From CAIKMD01 sp963803265 (GTDB lineage: Bacteria > Pseudomonadota > Alphaproteobacteria > ATCC43930 > CGMCC-115725), in contig CAWDLZ010000004.1 in assembly GCA_963803265.1 (NCBI GenBank), forward strand, positions 248,001 through 312,000: 64,000 bases of DNA, read 5' to 3'. A model generated the notes under the pieces. The model saw nothing but the letters and a program-made list of their open reading frames with translations. It was not told where the DNA came from and did not search any database. This document shows positions 1 through 7,877 of the stretch, in pieces. The first letter of the stretch is position 1. Each line of letters begins with the position of its first letter. Position numbers and translations under genes: made by a program.

Positions 1-155
1 ATGCGCCGGATCGCGGCGTGAGCGTGCGGCGAGCGCAGGACATAGGCATAGGCCTGGTCCGGCAGGTTGACATCGTTGACGTAACGCCCGGCTCCGCGCA
101 GCAGGCGCGGATCCTCGAAGCGGCTGACCGATTGCCCGATACCGTACTCGCCCAT
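1..155 (-). CDS. Molybdenum hydroxylase (xanthine dehydrogenase/CoxL family) large subunit, 5' end only
   Basis: The reverse strand reads from an ATG at 155 to the window edge, giving about 51 residues with no stop. The start MGEYGIGQSVSRFEDPRLL, followed by a GRYVNDVNLP stretch and an RSPHAHA motif, is the N-terminus of molybdopterin-binding aldehyde/xanthine dehydrogenase subunits. The intact gene starting at 24037 begins the same way (GIGQAVTRTEDPRFL, then SPHAQA). The rest of the gene lies outside the window, so cofactor and substrate residues cannot be judged. An AAGGA sequence lies six bases upstream of the ATG. Family assignment is sure; substrate is unknown. Confidence 0.8.
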   Translation of the reverse strand, partial: MGEYGIGQSVSRFEDPRLLRGAGRYVNDVNLPDQAYAYVLRSPHAHAAIRR

Positions 156-324
156 GAGAATCCTTATAGTAGCGTTGCGGCCTATTAGAGAACGGCGCGG
201 CGTTCGCCTCAAGGGGGTGTTAGCCCTTGGTAGGATGGGGCTTTTTGGGTCATTCAGTCGCAGCGGCGCCCGCAGGGACGAGATTGCCTTGGTTTCGTAA
301 TTTTCAGCTTTGCCCGCGGACTTC

Positions 325-1662
325 TCAGCGCGCGGTCGCCTTGAAAAACCTATTCTCCGGCCGCTTCAGGCCCAAATTCTCGCGCAGGGTCTTGCCCTCG
401 TATTCGCGGCGGAAAATGCCGCGCCGCTGCAGCTCGGGCACGACCTTCTCGACGAAGTCGTCGAGCCCGCCCGGGAGATACGGGAATTGGATGTTGAAGC
501 CGTCGCTGCCCTCGGTCTCGAGCCATTCCTGCATTTGATCCGCGACCATCTTGGCCGTCCCCACCATGGCGAGGCCGGCGAAGCCGCCCAAGCGCTGGGC
601 GAGCTGGCGCACGGTCAGATGATCGCGGCTGGCCAGCGCGATCGCCCGCTCGCGGCCGCTTTTGCTGGCGTTGCTCTCGGGGATTTCGGGCAAGGGGCCG
701 TCGGGATCGAATTTCGACGCGTCGTGGCCGAGCGCGATCGAGAGCGAGGCAATGGCGCTGTCGTAATGGACGAGGCTGTCCAAGAGCGCCCGCTTCTCGC
801 GCGCCTCCTCGGCGCTCTCGCCGAGAACGACGAAGCAGCCGGGCAGAATTTTCATCTCGTCGCGGTGACGGCCGAGCTTTTCCATCCGGCCCTTCACGTC
901 GCGGTAAAAGGCTTGACCGGCGGCGAGGTCGCTCTGCCCGGTGAACACGGCCTCGGCGGTCTCGGCGGCGAGCTGGCGGCCGGCCTCGGAAGACCCGGCC
1001 TGCACGATGACGGGCCAGCCCTGGATCGGGCGGCCGATGTTCAAGGGCCCCCGCACCGAGAGGTACTTGCCCTTGTGGTCGAGGACATGGAGCTTATCGG
1101 GGTCGAAATAGATGCCGTGCGCGACGTCGCGGATGAAGGCGTCATCGGCCCAGCTGTCCCACAGGCCGGTCACCACGTCGAAGAACTCTCTCGCGCGGGC
1201 ATAGCGCTCGGCGTGATCGAGATGCTCCTCGAGGCCGAAATTCTTCGAGGCATCGGGATTGGAGGTTGTGACCACGTTCCAGCCCGCCCGGCCGCCGCTG
1301 ATATGGTCGAGCGAGGCAAAGCGCCGCGCGACGTGATAGGGCTCGTCATAGGTGGTCGAGCCGGTGGCGATGAGGCCCAAATGCTCGGTGCACATCGCGA
1401 GCGCCGGCAACAGCGTCATCGGCTCGAAGGAAGTCACGGTCGCACTGCGCTTCAGCGCGTCCATCGGCATGTTGAGCACGGCCAGGTGATCGGCCATGAA
1501 GAAGGCGTCGAACCGGCCGCGCTCCAGCGTCTGGGCAAAGCGCCTCACATGCGCGAAGTTGAAATTGGCGTCCGGATAGGCGCCGGGGTAGCGCCAGGCG
1601 GCGGTATGGATGCTGATGGGCCGCATGAAACCCCCGAGGCGCAATTGGCGTCGCTCACTCAT
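325..1662 (-). CDS. LLM-class flavin-dependent monooxygenase (NtaA/SnaA/DszA type)
   Basis: This 445-residue protein has the length and layout of the class C flavin monooxygenases that use FMNH2 supplied by a separate reductase (nitrilotriacetate, pristinamycin and dibenzothiophene-sulfone monooxygenases). Visible family features are an N-terminal HTAAWRYPGAYPDA stretch, FDAFFMADHLAV, the SLDHISGGRAGWNVVTT segment that forms the flavin site, and VIVQAGSS. The ATG at 1662 is preceded by an AAAGGAA ribosome site. It is the last gene of a minus-strand run after der, from which it is separated by 16 bases. No reductase gene lies next to it. The substrate cannot be told from sequence; organosulfur or chelator compounds are known for the family. 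Confidence 0.88.
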   Translation of the reverse strand: MSERRQLRLGGFMRPISIHTAAWRYPGAYPDANFNFAHVRRFAQTLERGRFDAFFMADHLAVLNMPMDALKRSATVTSFEPMTLLPALAMCTEHLGLIATGSTTYDEPYHVARRFASLDHISGGRAGWNVVTTSNPDASKNFGLEEHLDHAERYARAREFFDVVTGLWDSWADDAFIRDVAHGIYFDPDKLHVLDHKGKYLSVRGPLNIGRPIQGWPVIVQAGSSEAGRQLAAETAEAVFTGQSDLAAGQAFYRDVKGRMEKLGRHRDEMKILPGCFVVLGESAEEAREKRALLDSLVHYDSAIASLSIALGHDASKFDPDGPLPEIPESNASKSGRERAIALASRDHLTVRQLAQRLGGFAGLAMVGTAKMVADQMQEWLETEGSDGFNIQFPYLPGGLDDFVEKVVPELQRRGIFRREYEGKTLRENLGLKRPENRFFKATAR

Positions 1663-1678
1663 GGCATTCCTTTCCCGA

Positions 1679-3010
1679 TCACTCTTTGTCGCCGTAAGGA
1701 TTCTTGCCCTTGCGCAGCATAACGCGAATGGGGACGCCGGGAAGATCGAAGCTCACGCGCAGCAGGTTGACGAGATAGCGGCGATAGGAATCGGGTAGCT
1801 CGCCGGGCTTCGAGGCAAAGAGCGCGAAGGTCGGCGGGCGGATATTGGCCTGCGTCATGTAGCGCAGCCGCAGCGGCCGGCCGGAAATAAGCCGCGGCGG
1901 GTTGCGCTCTTGCGCCTCGGCGAGCCAGCGGTTGAGCAGCGGCGTCGGGATGCGCCGGTTCCACGCCTCGTATGCCGCGAACACCGCGGGCATCAGCTTC
2001 TCCGTTCCGGCGCCGGTCTTGGCCGAGAGCGTCACGCATTTGATCCCAGCCAATTGCGCCAGGCCGCTCTCGAGCTGCTCGGCGAGGTCTTTGTGCGCCT
2101 TGCTCCGGTTCGCGACGAGGTCCCATTTGTTCACCGCCAGCACCAGCGCGCGGCCTTCCTCCTCGACCATGCGCGCGATGCTAAGGTCCTGTTTCTCTAG
2201 AGGACGTGTGCCGTCCACGACCAGCACGCACACCTCGGCGAAGCGGACGGCGCTCAACGTATCCTCGACCGAAAGCTGCTCGAGCTTTTCCGCGACGCGG
2301 GGCCGGCGGCGCAACCCCGCCGTGTCGACGAGGCTGACGGCCCGGCCGCGCCAATGCCACAGGCTCGCGATCGCGTCGCGGGTGATCCCGGCTTCCGGGC
2401 CAGTCAGCATCCGCTCCTCGCCCAAGAGCCGATTGACGAGCGACGATTTGCCGACATTGGGCCGGCCGATCACGGCAAGGCGGAGCGCCTTGTCGGGCTT
2501 CTCGGTCGTCTCCGGCGCGGCCTCGTCCAGAAATGGCGCCAGCGCCGCATAGAGATCGGCAAGCCCCTCGCCATGCTCGGCCGAGACGGCGATCGGCTCG
2601 CCGAGGCCGAGCGCGTAGAAATCCTCGACCGGCCCGGCTCCGCGCTCGGCCTTGTTCGCGACTAGGATGATGGGCTTGCCGCGGCGGCGCAGCGCCTCCG
2701 CGATCTCGCGATCGCGCGCGTCGAGCCCGGCGCGCGCGTCGACCACGAGAAGCACGACGTCGGCGCCCGCCAACGCGGCTCCGGTCTGGGCCTGCGCGCG
2801 CTCGGCCAGGAACCCCTTGTCGCCCTCGTCCAATCCGGCGGTATCGATCACGGTGAAGCGCAGATCGCCCAGCGCGGCCGCGGCCTCGCGCCGGTCGCGG
2901 GTCACGCCCGGCGTGTCGTGCACCAGCGCGAGCTTGCGCCCGGCGAGGCGGTTGAAGAGGGTGGATTTGCCGACATTCGGCCGGCCGGCGATGGCGACGC
3001 TCTTCGCCAT
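1679..3010 (-). CDS. der: Ribosome biogenesis GTPase Der (EngA)
   Basis: Der carries two tandem Era-like GTPase domains and a C-terminal KH-like domain, and acts in maturation of the 50S ribosomal subunit. Both P-loops are visible as GRPNVGKS at about residues 9-16 and 182-189. The G3 motifs are DTAGL at 56 and again in domain 2, and the G4 motifs are NKAE near 119 and NKWD in domain 2. The C-terminal 110 residues hold the family's TPLLNRWL and LRYMTQ segments. Length of 443 is normal. It starts 7 bases after the stop of bamB, so the two are almost surely co-transcribed, an arrangement common in proteobacteria. Confidence 0.97.
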   Translation of the reverse strand: MAKSVAIAGRPNVGKSTLFNRLAGRKLALVHDTPGVTRDRREAAAALGDLRFTVIDTAGLDEGDKGFLAERAQAQTGAALAGADVVLLVVDARAGLDARDREIAEALRRRGKPIILVANKAERGAGPVEDFYALGLGEPIAVSAEHGEGLADLYAALAPFLDEAAPETTEKPDKALRLAVIGRPNVGKSSLVNRLLGEERMLTGPEAGITRDAIASLWHWRGRAVSLVDTAGLRRRPRVAEKLEQLSVEDTLSAVRFAEVCVLVVDGTRPLEKQDLSIARMVEEEGRALVLAVNKWDLVANRSKAHKDLAEQLESGLAQLAGIKCVTLSAKTGAGTEKLMPAVFAAYEAWNRRIPTPLLNRWLAEAQERNPPRLISGRPLRLRYMTQANIRPPTFALFASKPGELPDSYRRYLVNLLRVSFDLPGVPIRVMLRKGKNPYGDKE

Positions 3011-3017
3011 GGCTTGC

Positions 3018-4349
3018 CTAGCGGATGGCGATGAGATCGGCCTCGTCCGTCAGGACATAGAGCGTCTTGTCGGCCACCACCGGATTGATGAAAACGGCGT
3101 CCGGGAATTCCGTTTTCCCGAGCGCCTCGCCGGTGAAGGGCGACACCGATATCGCCTCGCCCGTCGAGGCGACGACGATCAGCCGGTCGCCGGCGAGGAC
3201 CGGCCCGCTCCAAAAGATCGCATCCTTTTTCTTGTCCTCGTTCTCCCATTGCGGCAGTTGGAGCGCCCAGCGCACGCGGCCATCGGCGCGGGTAAGGCAC
3301 ACCAGCTCGTTCTCTGAGCTCAGCACGTAGATGAAATCGCCCGCGACCCAGGGCGCGTGGATGCCGCCGATGTCCTGCTCCCAGACCCGATCGCCCGTGC
3401 GCAGGTCGATCGACACCATGAGGCCGCTATGGCTGATGGCCAGCACGCGGTCGCGGTCGATCACCGGCGCGCCGCGAATGTCGGCGAGCGAGGAGAGCGC
3501 GCCCACCGGCTGCGAGGCGGCAAGGCTGTCGCTCCAGAGCTGGCGCCCATTGTCGATGGACAGCGCGTAGATCTCGCCCGAGCTGTAGGGCGCGATCACG
3601 GTGTCGCCCTCGACCGCGGGCGACGCCCCGCCCGTGAAGCTCCCCGGCTCGGGCAGACCGTTATGGGTCCAGAGCTGGTGCCCGTCGGCGGCGGACAGCA
3701 CGTCGAGCTCGTTATCGACCGTGATCGCAAAGACGCGCCCCTCGGCAACGGTCGGCGAGCTGTGGATCGGCGCATCGGCATTGACCCGCCAGATCTCCTT
3801 GCCGGTCGCGGCATCGAGCGCCAGCACCTGGCCATAGCCGGTGCCGACAAAGACTCGGTTGTCCGCCGCCGCCACTCCACCGCCATAGGTGACGTCCGAA
3901 GCGTCCTTGGGCTGGGGATCGACCCGCCACAGCCGGTCGCCGGTCTTTTCGTCGAAGGCCGAGACGACGTCTTGAGCGTCCATGGTGAAGACCCGTCCGC
4001 CTTCCACCACCGGCTGGGCGACGATGCGGCCGTAGCGCGATGCGCCCTCGCCGGCATTCGCCTTCCAGGCGCGCTCGAGCGTGTTGCCCAGCGCGAGATG
4101 GTACATGGCGTGGTCGGGATAGCCCCCGGAATCGGGCCAGGCATCGTTGTCGAAAGGCCGCGGCAGGCGGATTTGGACGTCGTTGAGTTTCGGATCGGCG
4201 GTCAAGTCGTGCTCGAGATTCAGCACCGATATGCGCTTGCCGGCAAGCGGGGTCTTGCTGGTATCGGTGAAAATCGGCCTTAAGGTGTCGCATGCCGCGA
4301 GCAGGGTCGCCGCGAGCGCCAGCACGGCGAAGGCCAGGCGTCGGCTCAT
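3018..4349 (-). CDS. bamB: Outer-membrane assembly lipoprotein BamB-like PQQ beta-propeller
   Basis: The 443-residue product starts with a lipoprotein signal peptide (MSRRLAFAVLALAATLLAAC, the Cys being the lipidation site). It continues as an eight-bladed PQQ-type beta-propeller with repeated blade motifs such as ALDAATGKEIWR, VLSAADGHQLW, ALSIDNGRQLW and SIDLRTGDRVWEQ. BamB helps the BamA complex insert outer-membrane proteins. The frame stays open far upstream, but the ATG at 4349 is chosen because the signal peptide begins there and because it overlaps the stop of the preceding TPR gene by four bases (ATGA). The pairing with a YfgM-like TPR protein upstream and der downstream is the classic bam/der neighbourhood. 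Confidence 0.92.
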   Translation of the reverse strand: MSRRLAFAVLALAATLLAACDTLRPIFTDTSKTPLAGKRISVLNLEHDLTADPKLNDVQIRLPRPFDNDAWPDSGGYPDHAMYHLALGNTLERAWKANAGEGASRYGRIVAQPVVEGGRVFTMDAQDVVSAFDEKTGDRLWRVDPQPKDASDVTYGGGVAAADNRVFVGTGYGQVLALDAATGKEIWRVNADAPIHSSPTVAEGRVFAITVDNELDVLSAADGHQLWTHNGLPEPGSFTGGASPAVEGDTVIAPYSSGEIYALSIDNGRQLWSDSLAASQPVGALSSLADIRGAPVIDRDRVLAISHSGLMVSIDLRTGDRVWEQDIGGIHAPWVAGDFIYVLSSENELVCLTRADGRVRWALQLPQWENEDKKKDAIFWSGPVLAGDRLIVVASTGEAISVSPFTGEALGKTEFPDAVFINPVVADKTLYVLTDEADLIAIR

Positions 4350-4990
4350 GGCCCGATCGCCTCGACCATTTCGCCGGCGCGCTGGCGGACGCCTTGCGTC
4401 ACCGCGTTGTCCTTGACGAGCGCCTCGAAATCGGCCCGCGCCTTCGCTTTGTCGCCGGCCTTCAGCTCGGCCAAGCCGGTCAATTCGAGCGCGAGGCCGT
4501 GCCACGGGTTGGAGGCGTCTGTGAGCGGCCGGAGCTGGGACACGACCGCGGCGGGATCGCCCTTGTCGAGGCCATAACGCGCCGACAAAAGCGTCGCGGT
4601 GTCGCGGAAAGCCGGGTCGACGGCGGTGTCGGCGGCCAGCCGGTCGTAGATCGCGATCGCGCCCGCGACATCGCCGTCCTTGACCTTCGATGCCGCCTCT
4701 TCGAGCCGCGCCAGCGGCACGCGGCCGCTGCTCGCCGTGCTCGCGACGACGCCAAAGGCTTCCGCCGCCTCGGCGGCCTTGCCCTGGCTCGCGAGATCGA
4801 GCGCCGCGGCATAGCGCACGCCCTCGGCCTCGCTCTGGTGAATCTGGTACTCGTGCCAAGCCGCGAACGCCGCGGCGGCCACCACGGCCAGCACGGCCAG
4901 AGCGATGACGTATTTGCCGAAGCGCGTCCAAAGTTGCTGGAAATTCTCGCGCCGCAGCTCCTCGTCGATTTCGCGGAAGATGTCGCTCAA
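4346..4990 (-). CDS. Membrane-anchored tetratricopeptide protein, YfgM-like
   Basis: About 214 residues: a short cytoplasmic head (SDIFREIDEELRREN), one membrane helix at roughly residues 20-45 (YVIALAVLAVVAAAAFAAW), and a periplasmic TPR-like domain. YfgM-type proteins work with the SecYEG/PpiD periplasmic chaperone network. A TTG start at 4990 is preferred because it gives the head sequence conserved in alphaproteobacterial homologues and has GAGG seven bases upstream. An in-frame ATG at 5050 would add 20 residues of unlikely sequence. The stop overlaps the bamB start by four bases, so translation is probably coupled. Confidence 0.82.
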   Translation of the reverse strand: MSDIFREIDEELRRENFQQLWTRFGKYVIALAVLAVVAAAAFAAWHEYQIHQSEAEGVRYAAALDLASQGKAAEAAEAFGVVASTASSGRVPLARLEEAASKVKDGDVAGAIAIYDRLAADTAVDPAFRDTATLLSARYGLDKGDPAAVVSQLRPLTDASNPWHGLALELTGLAELKAGDKAKARADFEALVKDNAVTQGVRQRAGEMVEAIGP

Positions 4991-5143
4991 CCCAAGGCCT
5001 CTGAATGGCGGATCGGCAGCCACCATAGCCGCTCGCTGGTGGCGGCGCAAACCGGCCCCGGCTTGCCGCTGGACGAGCCGGGCGAAATCGGAAAGACTGG
5101 TCGCGATGAGCCGACCCTTCCTTACTCAGCCGGTCCGGGGGCG

Positions 5144-5491
5144 ATGACCACGCTCTTTCGCCTCAACGACTTCCGCGGCAAGCATCGACGGATCTTCTTT
5201 ACCCGCCCGGAATTCAACCAGCTCCTGGCGTTATACAGCCGGCAGGTGATGCGCGGCGAATGGCGCGACTATGCCATCGACCAGCATGACGGGGCGGCGC
5301 TGTTCTCGATGTACCGCCGCAGCCAGGAATCGCCGCTCTACACCGTCGTCAAGACCGCGCCGGGGACAAGCCGGCACGGCGATTTCACGCTGTGGTCCGG
5401 CCGCCAGCGCATCGCCACCGCCGCCACGCTGGGCGACGTGCTGGCCCGGCTCCAGCGCAAGCTTGGCTACTTCGCGGTCAAGCCGACGTGA
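5144..5491 (+). CDS. DUF2794 family protein
   Basis: A 115-residue protein beginning MTTLFRLNDFRGKHRRIFFT, which is the recognisable start of the alphaproteobacterial DUF2794 family. It continues with RPEFNQLLALYSRQVMRGEW and ends FAVKPT. The frame is open for 850 bases upstream, but that part is antisense to bamB and the TPR gene; the ATG at 5144 gives the normal family length. No membrane helix or signal peptide is present, and the function of the family is unknown. It is transcribed away from the TPR/bamB/der run and towards the amidase. Confidence 0.85.
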   Translation: MTTLFRLNDFRGKHRRIFFTRPEFNQLLALYSRQVMRGEWRDYAIDQHDGAALFSMYRRSQESPLYTVVKTAPGTSRHGDFTLWSGRQRIATAATLGDVLARLQRKLGYFAVKPT

Positions 5492-5522
5492 CTCTTTGGC
5501 CGGCCGGTGGAGCGGCGGCTGG

Positions 5523-6869
5523 CTAACGCGCGAGCGCGGCCTCGGCGGCGAGCGCGATCGCCAGCAGCCGACGGTCGCCGCCATGACGGCCGATCAGCAT
5601 GAGGCCGACCGGCGCCTCGCCCGGGCCCGACAGCGGCAGGGTCGCGGCGCAGCGGTCGAGGAAATTGACAAGGCTCGGATTACGCAAGAGCCGCGCGTTG
5701 AGCCGGAAGAATTCCGCATCCTCGGCAAAAGCCGCGATCGGCGGCGCAACCGCCGCGACCGTTGGCGCGAGCAGCGCGTCGCAGCCCTCGGTGCGCGCGG
5801 CCACGCGGGCGATAAATCCTGCCCGATCCGCAACCAGCCGGACATAGTCGGGCGCGCTCATCTCAGGCCCGCGCGCGATGCGCTGGAGTACCCGCGGATC
5901 GTACGAGGCGCCGCGCCGCGCCATCAAATCCTCATGCCAGGCATAGGCCTCGGGCGGCGAGAACCCGCCCTTCGCATTCATCGGAACGTAATCGGCCAAC
6001 TCGGGCGCCGCCACGTCGAGGACCGTCGCGCCGGCGGCTTCGAGCGTTCTCGCCGCGCGCTCGAAGCCTTCCGCGACCGGCGCGTCGAGATCGTCGAAGA
6101 GGAAGCTGCGCCTGGGCACACCCAGTCGCAAGCCGGCGAGCGCGACCATGGGGGGCAGCACCGGCGCTTCGCCCGCCAGGATCGCGTCGGCGAGGATGCC
6201 GCACGCGACGCTGTTGGCCAAGGGACCGACCGAATCGAGCGTCGTCGAGAGCGGCAGCACGCCCTGGCGCGGCACCCGGAACTGCGTCGGCTTCCAGCCG
6301 AAGAGCCCGCACAGCGCCGCGGGGATGCGCACCGACCCGCCCGTGTCGGTGCCGATGCCGAGGACGCAGTGCCCGTCGGCGACCGCGACCGCGGCACCCG
6401 AGGATGAGCCTCCGGGAATGCGGGTCCGGGCCCAGGGATTGCCGGGCGTGCCGTAATGCGGATTGATGCCGACGCCGGAATAGGCGAACTCGGTCATGTT
6501 GGTGCGGCCGACGATGACCGCACCCGCCGCCTTGAGACGCTGCACGACGACCGCGTCGGCGGCGGCCGGCGCGGCGTCGCCAAGCGCGGTCGAGCCCGCC
6601 AGGGTGGTCTCGCCCGCGACATCGAACAAATCCTTGATCGAGACCGGCAGCCCGGCGAGCGGCGACAGCACGATCCCAGACTTCCGGCGGCGGTCCTCGG
6701 CGTCGGCCGCCGCCCGCGCCGCTTGTGTGTAGACGCGAAGGAAGCTGCGCTTGCCCTCGCCCGCCGGATCGGCGATGCGCGCCAAGCTCTCTTCGATCAG
6801 GCGGCGGCTGGTGGTTCGTCCGGCGGCGAGATCGGCGGCGAGCTGAAGAACGGTCGGGCGGATCGGCAA
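5523..6869 (-). CDS. Amidase-signature family hydrolase
   Basis: The 448-residue product from the TTG at 6869 has the complete amidase signature: catalytic Lys79 in VSIKDLFDVAGE, the cis-Ser in GGSSSGAAVA near residue 155, and the nucleophile Ser179 in GTDTGGSVRIPA. The family hydrolyses C-N amide bonds and includes GatA, aryl-acylamidases and allophanate hydrolase; no GatB/GatC neighbours or extra domain argue for those specific roles. TTG at 6869 is preferred over further upstream ATGs because GAGG sits seven bases before it and it yields the usual start (PTVLQLAADLAAGRTTS). Substrate unknown. Confidence 0.88.
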   Translation of the reverse strand: MPIRPTVLQLAADLAAGRTTSRRLIEESLARIADPAGEGKRSFLRVYTQAARAAADAEDRRRKSGIVLSPLAGLPVSIKDLFDVAGETTLAGSTALGDAAPAAADAVVVQRLKAAGAVIVGRTNMTEFAYSGVGINPHYGTPGNPWARTRIPGGSSSGAAVAVADGHCVLGIGTDTGGSVRIPAALCGLFGWKPTQFRVPRQGVLPLSTTLDSVGPLANSVACGILADAILAGEAPVLPPMVALAGLRLGVPRRSFLFDDLDAPVAEGFERAARTLEAAGATVLDVAAPELADYVPMNAKGGFSPPEAYAWHEDLMARRGASYDPRVLQRIARGPEMSAPDYVRLVADRAGFIARVAARTEGCDALLAPTVAAVAPPIAAFAEDAEFFRLNARLLRNPSLVNFLDRCAATLPLSGPGEAPVGLMLIGRHGGDRRLLAIALAAEAALAR

Positions 6870-6951
6870 GGCGCGGCCTCGTTCACGTTTTCGTCGGTTC
6901 ACAAAAGCGGCGGCGGACGCATAATAGTGCATCCCTAAGCGGGAGGCACCG

Positions 6952-7782
6952 ATGTGGTCACGGCTCGGGTTCTTTTTCCTGGGGCTTGCGCTGGCGGCGC
7001 CCGCGACCGCCCTGGCCGCCGGCTGCCAGCCCAATATCGCCGCTGGACCGCCGCGTCTCATGGCGGCGACGTGGACTCCCGCCGCGGTCGAGGAGGGCAA
7101 CGTCGGGCTCACCTTCATCGGTCATGCCAGCGTGCTGATCGAAAGCCCGGAAGGCGTCAGCATCGTCACCGACCTCAACGATTATTTTCCGCCGCCCTTC
7201 CCGCCCACCATCGCGACCATGAATCACTTTCACGACACCCATTACACCGATCATCCCGATCCGCGCATCCAATACGTGCTGAGAGGCTGGGACACGGGCG
7301 ACGGCCCGGCGCATTGGGACTTGACGGTCAAGGACGTGCGGGTGCGAAACGTTCCGACCAATGTCCGCAATTGGGGCGGCGGCACCGAGTATAACGGCAA
7401 CTCGATCTTCGTCTTCGAGATCGCCGATCTCTGCATCTCCCATCTGAGCCACCTCCAGCACACGCTGACCCCGGAGCATCTCGCGGCGCTCGGCCAGATC
7501 GACGTGCTGCTCCCGATGGTGGATGGCGCTTATTCCCTGTCGCAATACGACATCATCGACGTCATCGACGAGATCAAGCCGCTGCTCATCATTCCGATCC
7601 ATTACTTCGGCCCGACCCAGCTTGCCAATTTCCTGACCCGCGTCGGCGACCGGTTCCCGGTTCGGCGCAGCGAAGACCCTCATGTCGTGCTGTCGCGCGC
7701 CAGTATGCCGAAGTCCACCGAGATCTTGGTGCTGCCGGCCATCCAAAAGGAGTACGGTTTCTTCGTCCAGCCGAGAAATTGA
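6952..7782 (+). CDS. Exported metallo-beta-lactamase-fold hydrolase (UlaG-like)
   Basis: A 276-residue protein with an N-terminal signal peptide (hydrophobic stretch at residues 5-22, cleavage probably after ATALAAG). An MBL-fold body follows: FIGHASVLIESPEGVSIVTD is the typical UlaG-type opening, NHFHDTHYTDH lies where the metal-binding HxHxDH motif is expected, and LLPMVDGAY and IPIHYFGPT supply later strands. The metal motif is a variant, with Asp and the following residue exchanged (HxHDxH), so hydrolase activity is likely but not certain. It is transcribed divergently from the amidase. The substrate is not evident. Confidence 0.8.
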   Translation: MWSRLGFFFLGLALAAPATALAAGCQPNIAAGPPRLMAATWTPAAVEEGNVGLTFIGHASVLIESPEGVSIVTDLNDYFPPPFPPTIATMNHFHDTHYTDHPDPRIQYVLRGWDTGDGPAHWDLTVKDVRVRNVPTNVRNWGGGTEYNGNSIFVFEIADLCISHLSHLQHTLTPEHLAALGQIDVLLPMVDGAYSLSQYDIIDVIDEIKPLLIIPIHYFGPTQLANFLTRVGDRFPVRRSEDPHVVLSRASMPKSTEILVLPAIQKEYGFFVQPRN

Positions 7783-7877
7783 CGCTTGCGCCCCCGCCTT
7801 GCGTCCTCGATAAGGACGCCATGATCGAGGGATGCGCGCGACTCGTTGCGGCGACGGGCCGCGAGGGCTGATCATCG

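Noticed and set aside
310..1722. 470-residue plus-strand frame
   Set aside because: It lies antisense to the flavin monooxygenase, which has clear family motifs; long antisense frames are expected at this GC content.
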